This document shows, in pieces, positions 33,704 to 42,888 of a stretch of DNA of 64,000 bases. The notes beneath the pieces were generated by a model. It saw only the letters and a list, made by a program, of their open reading frames with translations. It ran no database searches and was not told the DNA's origin. The position numbers and the translations under genes were made by a program. The DNA comes from Selaginella moellendorffii (lineage: Eukaryota > Streptophyta > Lycopodiopsida > Selaginellales > Selaginellaceae). The stretch spans positions 890,463-954,462 of the forward strand of contig NW_003314266.1 in the NCBI RefSeq assembly GCF_000143415.4, written 5' to 3'. The number at the start of each line of letters is the position of its first letter. The first letter of the stretch is position 1.

Positions 33704-35047
33704 ATGAGGCTTGTTTTGGCGCTCTCGTTCGCGCTATGGCTTTCGCTCGCGATCGTTTTCGCGGTGGAATCCGACGATAAGGGTCTCGGCGCTGTTCTGG
33801 TAATCGAAAGTTCCATCGATCGAGCAATCTCTGATTTCTTTCTCCCATTCTCTCCTCCAGGAAGCGACGGATAAAATCGTCCAGCAGCTAGGATGGAAGC
33901 GCGAGGATGTGAATGTGTCGCGGGTCTACTCCCGGAGGATGGGGCAAGCACTGATGTACGAATTCGACATCGAAATCGGTGGAAATATTTTCCCGATCAA
34001 GCTCGCCGAGGACATCAGTACATGGCGCTATGTAGACGAGCTCTCAAATCACGGCACCGACAAGGCGATGGTGGAATTTGGACACTGGGATGACGCGGCG
34101 CTGGCTCCATTCAAGATCGCAGGGCCGGTTGAGCTCTGGATCCAAGATGCCAAGGACCTCCGGCTCGCAATTCCGGTATGCATTCATCACGTTCTTGAAT
34201 CGATCGCTAAAAAAGCCTTTCTTGTTTCCAGAACGATGTGGATGCTGGAGCGTTGCGAAAGGTTTTGCTAGCGGATGGCGCCACTGTGACAGTACTAGGA
34301 GCTCGAGAGATAAGTCTGACGAAGCCATTCAAGGTACCTTTGCCGCTGGTTGGCAGCGGTGATGATCACGCTTCCAGCATCTTGGCACTCTCGGAACAGC
34401 TCAGGCAAGCATCCCGATCCAGCGACCGGCCGATCCTATCACTCCGAGTGGTGAAGCCATCTTCGCTGGTGGCATCCGCCCCGGAGCAGCTGGATTCTCC
34501 GCCGGAGCGCCTCAAAGTGAAGAAACTTTCACCGGGGGCAGTGGAACTGAGCAGCAGGGCGCTGGACAAACTCGCAGGAGGTGAGATCGAATTGAGTGGC
34601 GGTAGCAGCAGTGGCAAGTCACAGTGGCTGTGGCCGCTTCCATCCGTGAACACGTCTGGACCAACCTTGCGGAGCTTGGAGCAAGCGCTCAAGCTCTTGC
34701 TCGGCCCCAGCGCTCACAGGCCGGGCTCCTTCAGCCTCCTCCGCGCCAAGGCCGCGGCAGCGAAGTTCGTCAAGGTGGAATTCGAGCTGGAGAAGCGCCT
34801 AGATGGCGACGATGATGCTCTACCCGAATGGGCAACCAGGCCGACGATCCAGCGGCTCCAGTTTGAGGTCCTGTCCAAGATCGACGGCGACAAAGTGATC
34901 CCCATGAGCGTCCGGCCTTTGGAAACGTATCCCTCGGCTACCACCGCATCGTTCGATTTTTTTAGTGGCAACACCACTAGCTTGGAAAGCATGGCATCGA
35001 CATTCCTTCCTCCAGTGAGCCCTTTGACACTCGACGTAAGTTGGTAA
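33704..35047 (+). CDS. TIN1: TIN1-like (tunicamycin-induced 1) secretory-pathway protein
   Basis: Three exons, 33704-33799, 33861-34175 and 34232-35047. The N-terminus MRLVLALSFALWLSLAIVFA is a signal peptide. Conserved blocks include RMGQALMYEFDIEIGGNIFP, LAPFKIAGPVELWIQDA, LLLGPSAHRPGSFSLL, LPEWATRPTIQRLQFEVLSK and TASFDFFSGNTTS, which agree with plant TIN1 (Arabidopsis At5g64510), an ER-stress-induced protein of the endoplasmic reticulum that affects pollen surface in Arabidopsis. The stop is odd: the last codons read GAC GTA AGT TGG TAA, and GTAAGT is a perfect splice donor, so the true C-terminus may continue in a later exon. Confidence 0.82.
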
Positions 35048-35190
35048 AATCGCTTGGTGAATCGCCACTAGATTTTTCTGGATGAAATCATGAAGGGTTT
35101 TCCATGTATCATAACGTAAGTTGGTAAAATTTGGTAAACACATAAAATCATGTAAATCATAGCGATAAGTTGGTAAAAGTTGGTCACAAC
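35036..35190 (+). repeat. repeated GTAAGTTGGTAAAAT motif at the 3' end of the TIN1-like gene
   Basis: GTAAGTTGGTAAAAT occurs at 35036 and 35115, with related ATAAGTTGGTAAAA at 35164 and TAAAATCATGTAA copies between. It spans the predicted stop codon. Confidence 0.55.
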
Positions 35191-35296
35191 TGGATAAAAT
35201 CATGTAAGAGTTTACCACAGAGAATAACGATCGTAGCAAATTCTTGGCAAAAAGGAAAAAATTCCAGTTAGCGATCGAAGATGCGAAGCTACCTAT

Positions 35297-37889
35297 CTAT
35301 GGTCGAAACGAGTAAACATCGATCCTGGTATCGTCTCCAGCGGCGTAAAGAACGTTCTTCGCGGTGGACCATTTGAGATCATGGTACATTCCAACATGGC
35401 GGCCATCCGGGAAGAGCTGCGCGAGTCGGGCGGAGGGCCGAGGCATGAAGAAGTCCGCAAAGTAAAGCCCACGAAGAGTGCTTATCGCGGCGGTCCCCGT
35501 GCCTGGCTTTAGAGCTAGCTTGAGGATGCCACTGTCGTCGATTTGCATGGACGAGACGGGAACGCTCGAAGCCTGGAAAAACCAAACGTATGAGCTATGC
35601 CGAAAACGAGGAACTAGCAGCAACGCTTACCTGGTTCGACAGCGTCCGGTAGTCCCAGCGGTGGATAAACTTGTCCATGCTCGCAGACACGATCATGTTT
35701 GCGTCGGTTGCATCCAGGCACGTAATCATCGCGTCGTGGGCTTGCAACCGGCCTGTGCTTCGCAGAGCTCCAAACATACCTGTGAAAGGCTCGTCAAAGA
35801 AGCACGCTTGAGACGAGAGAAAAGAATGTCTCGTACCTGTACAGCGATCGGCACGACGGTCCCAGACGCGGATTGTGCAGTCTCTCGAGGCCGACATGAA
35901 GATGTTTGGGTTTGGAGGGAATAGAGATAAACAAGTTATCAGGTCCTGATAAAAAAGAAACACAACTTAGAAACCGTAAGTACGAGTTGAGATCTACCTC
36001 ATGCTCCACGTACTGCCTTAGAGGCTTCAAATTCGTGAAGGAAGTTGAGGACTGAAGATCGTAGTAGCAGACCTTTTGCTCACAAACATCACTTGGTCCT
36101 GATTTTGTGGTTTCTCCCGTAATAAAAGACGGCTCCAGGGCTCCTAATGCCTGTTGGAACAAGTCAGCAGATTTATAAGAGAATGAAATACCAAAGTACC
36201 TTAATGCACGCTATCAAAGTTGTCGTTTCTCTTGGAAGACATCCTTTCTCTTTCCAGCCTAGACCCCCTACTCCTCCGGCTCCATAGCGAAAAATGCACG
36301 GAGGAGGTAATCTTCGATTTGGAAGTGCACCCTCTCTTGCAACACCACAAACAAGGAGCGATTGGGAGGATACTTGAACGTCCATGGAGCACGCATAGTG
36401 GTGCGGCATTTCTATATGATTCAAAAGCTGCAGTGACAAACAGCGTAAGTTTATACGATCAGAAACAAGAGCAAAAGGTGAGTTTACTTGTCCGTCACAA
36501 GACCAAACAATGAGGGACCCGTCTTTGGCACCAGTCAGTAGCTGGTCTCGCCTGCTGTCTAGTGATGTACACACTTAGTAATTGCACAAAGATGATGACC
36601 TTACCATAAGCCATGGTGAAAACAGTGTTTTTGTGTCCATGAAAGGAGTCCACAGCATGAAGCCCTGAAACTATATTCAAGAGATTATAACAAGAACTTT
36701 TAAGTGCTCTTACCTGACTGTGTCACTGGAGTTTCATGGACCGGCCTCGGCGAAGTCACAACCGAGGTAGGACTGAGATTCCATCCCATGCTTTCCTCAA
36801 TGTAATTTATGTCGTATCTGTCACAGAAAACGTTGCTAAAGTCAGAAAAGCTTTTACGTTCCCTCCATGCCTTACACAAAATGCCCCTCGGTGACGTTGT
36901 GAACAGCAGCCCGCAAGTCCGAGAGTGTCGTAAGATCACACTTCTCATTCAGCTAGAACGAAAGGGAAGAAATGTTAAAACCTGGATTTCTCATATGTTA
37001 ATTCTACCTGTTGTAGGCAAAGCTCCACAGTCTTCCCCAACATTGTTACCGCTGCACATCGGGTCTCTTGCTTGCGAAGAAGTTGAACGATGGATTGAAC
37101 GGCTCCTGGAAACCAAGAAAGCATACAGAGTTAGCCACATGCAGTTGGATGCTAGCTCGGTCAGAAGTACCAACGAGAGGGACAAACTCCATTTGAACTA
37201 TAGAAGCAAATGCTTCAGCGTAGGAGAAGAACTCCATTCGACTCGCATCGATGGATCGCTTCAAGGTGAGGTGCTTCAAAACCTTGAGTGAAAAGAGATT
37301 AAGCCCCGCCAGCCAAAAAATCTAGCAGAAATATACCTTTGGGATGAATGTCTCTTTCATCCTCACTATCAAACGCTCTGGTAGCCTGGAGAAAAAAAGC
37401 CCGAGAGAACAGTAAGAAAAAGAGAAACAAGTTGAGACACCGAAGAACCTTGGAAACAGTAGCATGTATGGCACCACGGATTCTTGGCGCATCACCATTT
37501 CCCGGCTAAAGACTACATCTTCAAAGGCTCCAATCAATTCGTCAAAGACCTGTGAAGAAAAGTGAGTTTTCTTCTCTCTTTCGTATCATCTTCTCGAAAA
37601 GGAAGAAAAGCTTACCAGTTCTGATGATTCTAGCTCCGTGAGCACAAGCGTGATCTCAGAAGCGACGCGATCCAGCTCGCTGGAATCTTTGAGCCGTAAT
37701 ATCAGCGGCGTGAAGAGCTTCTTGAGATCCCGGGTCTTGACGTGATCGGTGAGGAGCCTGGCCATGAGAAAAATCCATTGTAGGATCGCTTGGAGCGCGA
37801 GAAAAGAGCGCCTACCTGAGCGTCTTGAAGAGCTCCGTCGCGAGGGGGATCTCATCGGGGCCGACCTCCACCTCGATGAAGAGCTTCAT
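35297..37889 (-). CDS. WD40-repeat protein with helical N-terminal region
   Basis: About ten short-intron exons on the minus strand from ATG 37889 (MKLFIEVEVGPDEIPLATEL) to TAG 35297-35299. The first roughly 230 residues are helical (LLTDHVKTRDLKKLFTPLIL, ELDRVASEITLVLTELESSE, RMEFFSYAEAFASIVQMEF) and match no domain I can name. WD40 repeats follow: DSFHGHKNTVFTMAY, RDQLLTGAKDGSLIVWSCDG, LITCLSLFPPNPNIFMSASR/DCTIRVWDRRADRCTG, AHDAMITCLDATDANMIVSA/SMDKFIHRWDYRTLSN and a last blade YHDLKWSTAKNVLYAAGDD. A propeller of this kind is usually a protein-binding scaffold; the partner is unknown. Exon borders in the middle (about 36000-36600) were not all checked. Confidence 0.8.
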
Positions 37890-37957
37890 GCTCTTCGCAA
37901 GAAAGTGAGGAGCCCAAAGCCCTAAATAAAATAATGTGAGGATTTAGGGTTTATGCA

Positions 37958-39595
37958 ATGCGCGGGCTATGGGCGGGCGGAGGCGCCGCGATCGCCAATG
38001 CGCGCGCCAGGTATCTCTCCAATATCGCAATGTCGCATCGCCCGCTCCCCCCGGCAGAGATTGAGCGCCTGGCCGAGATAATCCTGCGACAGGTGATGGA
38101 TTCCAAGCGAGCCGGGGAAGGAATCGAGAAATCCCTGGGTCTGTATGGCGATATTCTAGTCCCTGACCTCGTCGGCAAGGTGATCCACCGGATTCCGGAT
38201 CCAAACACCGCCTGGGAGGTGTTCCAGTGGGCCGGGAAGCAATCCAAGTTCACGCACAACAGGTTTACTTGCAACAATCTCCTCAGCGTCTACGTGAAGG
38301 CCCGGCGCGTCGAGGACGCGCATCTCTTCTTCCAGAGCCACATGAAGAACGTCTTCGAGCCGGACGAGGTGTCTTACAACACGCTCATGAATGGTTTCTT
38401 CAAGGCTGGCGACGTGAAGAAGGCGCTGGCGCTGTTTGGAGAGATGAAGGACTCCGGCATTGCGGTCCTGAGGTCTCACAACATTGTTCTTCGAGGGCTG
38501 TGCTCCGGGGGAAAGATCTCCATGGCCTGGGAGGTTTTCAAGGACATGAGTGGGATTTTCTCGCCGAACCTCATCTCGTACACCATCATGATCGATGGCC
38601 TTTGCAAGAGCCGCAAGGTGGACAAGGCCATCACGCTCTTCAAGCAGATGGTGGACAAGGCTATCTACCCGGACGTGGTCACGTATGGTGCTCTGATCGA
38701 TGGGCTTGGCAAGCAGCGCCGGGTGAAGGAAGCTTATGACTTGTTCGAGGAGGCCAGGGCGAAAGGATGCCACCCGACTGTGGTGACTTACAACACCATG
38801 ATCGACGGGCTTTGCAAGTGTGGAAGGATTGAGAACGCTTTGACGCTCTACGACGACATGGTGAGAGAGCCACACTTGAAGCCGGACATGTTCACGTACA
38901 GCGCTCTCATAAACGGTCTCAACTTATCCAACAGAGGGGAGAAGGCTTACGAGCTGTATGAAGAAATGCTGGACACCGGCTGCTCGCCCGACGTTGTAAC
39001 TTACAACACTCTCCTGGACGGGCTCTGCAAGTCGGGTTGCGAGGACAAGGCGATGGAGATTTTCAGGAAGATGGGAGTTGGGAACGTTTGCGATCCCAAC
39101 GTGATCACCTACACAGTTCTCATCGACAGGTTTTGCAAAGTGGATCGGCTGGGAGATGCTGTGAAGCTGGCGAAAGAGATGGAGGGCAGGTCTCTCCTCC
39201 CGGACGCCGTCACGTTCACGACGGTGATCCAGAAGCTGTGCAAGGAGTCGAGAATCGACGAGGCTCACGAGCTGTTTGAGAGCATCGGAAAGACTTGCAA
39301 GCCGGACTCGGTGCTCTTCAACACGATGCTTGCTGGCTACTGCAAGATAACGAGGATCGACGACGCAAAGAAGCTGCACGACCGAATGCTTGACAGTGGC
39401 TGTGCTCCGACGCTCGCAACTTACACAGCTCTCGTCACTGGGTTCTGCCGCACTGGGAGATACAGCGATGCCTTGATCATGTATCACGAGATGATCGAGA
39501 TGGGATTTCCACCGGAGAGACATCTAGCTGAGCTGGTCGATCGGACTAGGACGGATCATCCCCCTCCTCGTCGTCCATACTTCGTGACAACTTGA
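37958..39595 (+). CDS. P-class pentatricopeptide repeat protein 1
   Basis: An intronless gene of 545 codons. Near-continuous 35-residue PPR motifs begin around residue 100 (for example VSYNTLMNGFFKAGDVKKAL, VVTYGALIDGLGKQRRVKEA, VVTYNTMIDGLCKCGRIENA) with no E or DYW domain, hence P class. Such proteins bind organelle RNA in a sequence-specific way, one base per repeat, set by residues 5 and 35. The N-terminus (MRGLWAGGGAAIANARARYL) may be an organelle presequence. The first of four PPR genes in the same direction; it starts about 70 bp from the divergent WD40 gene. A decayed copy of its 5' end is at 40150-40400. Confidence 0.93.
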   Translation: MRGLWAGGGAAIANARARYLSNIAMSHRPLPPAEIERLAEIILRQVMDSKRAGEGIEKSLGLYGDILVPDLVGKVIHRIPDPNTAWEVFQWAGKQSKFTHNRFTCNNLLSVYVKARRVEDAHLFFQSHMKNVFEPDEVSYNTLMNGFFKAGDVKKALALFGEMKDSGIAVLRSHNIVLRGLCSGGKISMAWEVFKDMSGIFSPNLISYTIMIDGLCKSRKVDKAITLFKQMVDKAIYPDVVTYGALIDGLGKQRRVKEAYDLFEEARAKGCHPTVVTYNTMIDGLCKCGRIENALTLYDDMVREPHLKPDMFTYSALINGLNLSNRGEKAYELYEEMLDTGCSPDVVTYNTLLDGLCKSGCEDKAMEIFRKMGVGNVCDPNVITYTVLIDRFCKVDRLGDAVKLAKEMEGRSLLPDAVTFTTVIQKLCKESRIDEAHELFESIGKTCKPDSVLFNTMLAGYCKITRIDDAKKLHDRMLDSGCAPTLATYTALVTGFCRTGRYSDALIMYHEMIEMGFPPERHLAELVDRTRTDHPPPRRPYFVTT

Positions 39596-39627
39596 AAAGG
39601 GCGAGCTCACGCTTAAGGGTATGAACG

Positions 39628-40040
39628 ATGCTTCCGGAGGTGGTGGTTGTTCTCGAGATCCTGGCCAGACTACCGCTGGAAGAAGTGCTGCGGCTGAGGT
39701 CCGTGTGTAGATCCTGGAAGGCTGCCACAAGCGGCCAGCTCTTCATCTCCAGGCATGAAAAGTTCCAGAGGAAGTCGCCATCGTTTTTCGTCTGCGGCTC
39801 CGAAGAGGGTACGTTTGTTTTGGATCCGCGCAAGCATGGAACAGACAGGAAGCTCTTGACTGCCCAGCAAATCCCGAGGGAGTTCTTGTTGGAGCCAGCG
39901 GTGGCGTGCTTTGCTACGCTACAACCACGGTCCATTACCGTCGACCTGGTGGTGTGGGATCCTCGCGAAACAGTGCCACCAAACCTTCTACCCCAGGCTG
40001 GAGTTTGTCACCATGGTTTTGCGCTTCTAGTTGTTTGGAA
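39628..40040 (+). pseudogene. broken F-box protein gene
   Basis: The ORF starts with an F-box (LPEVVVVLEILARLPLEEVL, RLRSVCRSWKAATSGQLF) that would bind SKP1. The sequence FVCGSEEGTFVLDPRKH after it resembles F-box associated regions, but from about residue 90 the likely continuation (CYATTTVHYR, then CHQTFYPRLEFVTMVLRF) is in other frames. The open frame then runs into a PPR-derived stretch, so the 206-codon ORF is a chance fusion. F-box loss may have followed insertion of the PPR copy. Confidence 0.65.
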
Positions 40041-40149
40041 ACTAAGAGCCGATCCGGGGTTCGAACCCATGAAGAGGGACCCTATTTTTTTTTCGCTGAG
40101 ATTCGACCGTGTCACGTCTTCGTACTTGGAAAAAAATTCTATGATTCAA

Positions 40150-40400
40150 ATAGCATTTTTAGGGTTTATGGGATCGGGCAGAGGATCGCCAATGCGCCAG
40201 GTATCTCTCCATCGGCTGCTAGAGCCAGGCCGAGATACTCGCCATTGAGAAATCTCTGTTTCTACAAGGCGAAATTCTTGTCCTCGGGAGCCTGGGAAAA
40301 TCGAACAGGTTTTCACTTGCAACGATCTCCATCGACGTTAGCATCCAGGATGCCCATTTCCTCTTCCGGAGCCATATGAGGGACGTCCACGGACGCATTC
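40150..40400 (+). pseudogene. decayed copy of the 5' end of PPR gene 1
   Basis: TTAGGGTTTATG, GATCGCCAATGCGC, CAGGTATCTCTCC, GAGAAATC-CTG, CAGGTTT-ACTTGCAACGATCTCC and CATTTCCTCTTCCGGAGCCA line up in order with 37943-38350 of PPR gene 1, with large deletions and frame changes. It shows that duplication in this cluster also copied promoter-proximal sequence. Confidence 0.75.
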
Positions 40401-40496
40401 CTCGTCGTCGTCGGAGCTTCGTTACTGCTTTAACAGGCCCAAGATGCAGTGGAATATGCGAATGCGCGAGTCCATAGCTCGTGGTGGCTATGGCGG

Positions 40497-42719
40497 ATGG
40501 TTGTGGTATGGCGACAGTTGGTTCGACTGTTTTCTTCTCCCGCTCGGAGCTTGGAGCGACGTTTGGTCGCGGCACTACAGGAAGGGAAGCTGCTGGACGA
40601 GGCCCTGGGGAGAAAGGGAGGATTGGATGGCTCTCTGGTGGCCTCGGTGATGAGAAGTGTTGATCCAGACTCCGCGAAGCATTTCTTCCACTGGGCGAAG
40701 CAGCAAGTGGGCTTTTCACACACTTTGGATACGTGCAATGCGCTGCTGGAAGCTACTGTTCGAGCAGGGAGGATCGGAGAGGCAACAGAACTGCTAGAGG
40801 CAGAGTTCAAGGCAGTGCTCAAGAATGTTGTCACTTACAACATCTTGATCCGCGGCTTGTGCTCTGGTGGCGATGCTGCTGGGGCCTTGGAGCTGTTCCA
40901 CCGGATGAGGAACTCGGGTGTTCGTGAGAACTCACAGACGTATCTGAGCTTGCTCCAGGGGCTGTGCTCGGCAGGAATGCTCTCGGCGGCATGGAAGTGC
41001 TATAGAGATATGTGGGACTTCTCTACGCACTTGGACGTCGTGGTGGTCACGACGTTTCTACACTGCTTGTGTAGAGCAGGATCCGTGGACTCCGGGCTGG
41101 AAGTTGTGAAGCAGCTAGAGGCAGAGACGAAATGCATGCCGACTATGGTGACTTACAATGTTCTTATCAACGGGCTGTGCAAGACCGGGAGAGTTTGTGA
41201 TGCCTTCACTGCCTTTAGAAAGGCGATCCACTTCGGGTTTCGGCCAACAGTCGTCACGTACAGCACTCTCATCGACGGGCTCTGTAGAGACCACGAGGTT
41301 GACAAAGGTTGCAAACTCCTGGAAGAGATGGCAGGACGAGGCTGTGCTCCCAATGCGGTCACCTACAATACTTTGGTGAATGCTCTCCTCGGCCAGGGTC
41401 GTTCAAAGGAAGCGTTCTCTCTTCTCGAACAGATGGCAGCAAACGGATGTCCTCCGGAGCTGATTACTTTCGGCTTGATCATCAAAGGCCTCTGCAAAGA
41501 AGGAGAGATCGAAGCAGCTTTTAGAGTGGTGGATGAGATGGTGGACAGAGGCTTCGTTCCAGACGTGGAGATTCACACGGTTTTGCTGCATGCTCTGTGC
41601 GAGCTAGGCCGAGTGGATGAGGCGTGGTTCTTCTTCCAACAGGTACTGCTGATCGGTTTCACTCCGGACGCGGTCACTTACAACACAATGGTCGATGGAC
41701 TCTACAAAGCAGGGAGGCTAGAGGCAGCTGGAATGGTATTGCAGCTTCTGGCCGAGAGCCTCTCGTCTCCGACTGTTTTCACGTTCACCATCGCGGTGGA
41801 CGGTCTGTCCAAGGCAGGAAACTTGACCGGGGCTTCTGAAGTCTTCGACTCGATGCCACAAACGGGAGTTTCTCCAAATACTGTGACTTATGACGCTCTC
41901 ATCGACGGCCTTTGCAAAGCAGGAAAGCTCGATATAGCGCTTGGCCTCTTAAGAGACAAAAGCTCGCAGGCAGGCATGTTTGCGTTTAGCTCTCTTCTTC
42001 ACGGGCTATGCCAGGCTCACAGGCTCGAGGAAGCGATCCAGCTGCTCAAAGCCATGCCTTGCGTGCCGAACGTGGTCTGCTTCAACTCGCTGATGAACGG
42101 GCTGTGCCAGGCTCGCAGAGTTGACGAGGCATTCGAGCTTTTTGACGTGATGAAGGAGTCCGGGTGCTCGGCCGACGTGATCACTTACAACATCTTGCTG
42201 AAGGGACTGTGCAAGCTGCGGAGGATTCCAGAAGCTTACAAGCATGTCGAGCTCATGCGGCGGACGGAAGGCTGCTCTCCCAACGTGGTCACTTTCAGCA
42301 CTCTCATCCAGGGACTTTGCCACGCTGGGCGAGTGAACCAGGCCTGGGAAGTCTACGAGAGGATGGTGGCGGTGGAGGGGATCTCTCCTAACAGGTTCAC
42401 GTACGCGTTCCTGCTGGAAGGACTCTGCAAAGCCGGTGACAGCCGTAGACTCGAGCAGTGTTTCGAGCAAATGCTCGAAAGAGAGTGGAGGAGCTCATCC
42501 TCATGGCCGATTCATTCGCCCGAAGTGGACTTCCTCGTCTCCGGGTTTGCGAGAAACGGGCGAGCTGTCCTGGCTTACGGGATGGCGAAGCTGATGATGG
42601 CAAGAGGATTCGTCCCGGGTGCTGCTACGTGCCGTGCGGTGCTTGACGGGCTCTGGAAAGCAGGAGCCGCCAGAGAACACCGGGAATTCGCCTCGCACCT
42701 CTTGAGCTCACAGGTTTGA
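40497..42719 (+). CDS. P-class pentatricopeptide repeat protein 2
   Basis: An intronless gene of about 740 codons. The ATG at 40497 is preferred because it opens MVVVWRQLVRLFSSPARSLE, a typical mitochondrial presequence; the open frame extends further upstream but without an ATG. About seventeen PPR motifs follow, such as VVTYNILIRGLCSGGDAAGA, MVTYNVLINGLCKTGRVCDA, TVTYDALIDGLCKAGKLDIA and VVTFSTLIQGLCHAGRVNQA. No C-terminal editing domain. The I-GLCK-G style of repeat is shared with restorer-of-fertility-like PPRs, but membership of that group cannot be decided here. Confidence 0.93.
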   Translation: MVVVWRQLVRLFSSPARSLERRLVAALQEGKLLDEALGRKGGLDGSLVASVMRSVDPDSAKHFFHWAKQQVGFSHTLDTCNALLEATVRAGRIGEATELLEAEFKAVLKNVVTYNILIRGLCSGGDAAGALELFHRMRNSGVRENSQTYLSLLQGLCSAGMLSAAWKCYRDMWDFSTHLDVVVVTTFLHCLCRAGSVDSGLEVVKQLEAETKCMPTMVTYNVLINGLCKTGRVCDAFTAFRKAIHFGFRPTVVTYSTLIDGLCRDHEVDKGCKLLEEMAGRGCAPNAVTYNTLVNALLGQGRSKEAFSLLEQMAANGCPPELITFGLIIKGLCKEGEIEAAFRVVDEMVDRGFVPDVEIHTVLLHALCELGRVDEAWFFFQQVLLIGFTPDAVTYNTMVDGLYKAGRLEAAGMVLQLLAESLSSPTVFTFTIAVDGLSKAGNLTGASEVFDSMPQTGVSPNTVTYDALIDGLCKAGKLDIALGLLRDKSSQAGMFAFSSLLHGLCQAHRLEEAIQLLKAMPCVPNVVCFNSLMNGLCQARRVDEAFELFDVMKESGCSADVITYNILLKGLCKLRRIPEAYKHVELMRRTEGCSPNVVTFSTLIQGLCHAGRVNQAWEVYERMVAVEGISPNRFTYAFLLEGLCKAGDSRRLEQCFEQMLEREWRSSSSWPIHSPEVDFLVSGFARNGRAVLAYGMAKLMMARGFVPGAATCRAVLDGLWKAGAAREHREFASHLLSSQV

Positions 42720-42888
42720 TCATTCTCGCATCGAAAGATACTGATTAGAGTGCTTTTGCAGTGAAAAAATCTCTTTTTTTCCGCTCATTTTTCTCGAAGC
42801 ACAAGTAAGAACACTTCCATGGTTTATTTTTCTTTGTTCTTGATGTATGTTTCTCAGGGTTTAGGGTCTAAGGCGCGTGGCATGGACA

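Noticed and set aside
40068-40090. tRNA gene suggested by GGGGTTCGAACCC
   Set aside because: Only a T-arm-like stem; no acceptor, D or anticodon arms could be fitted around it.
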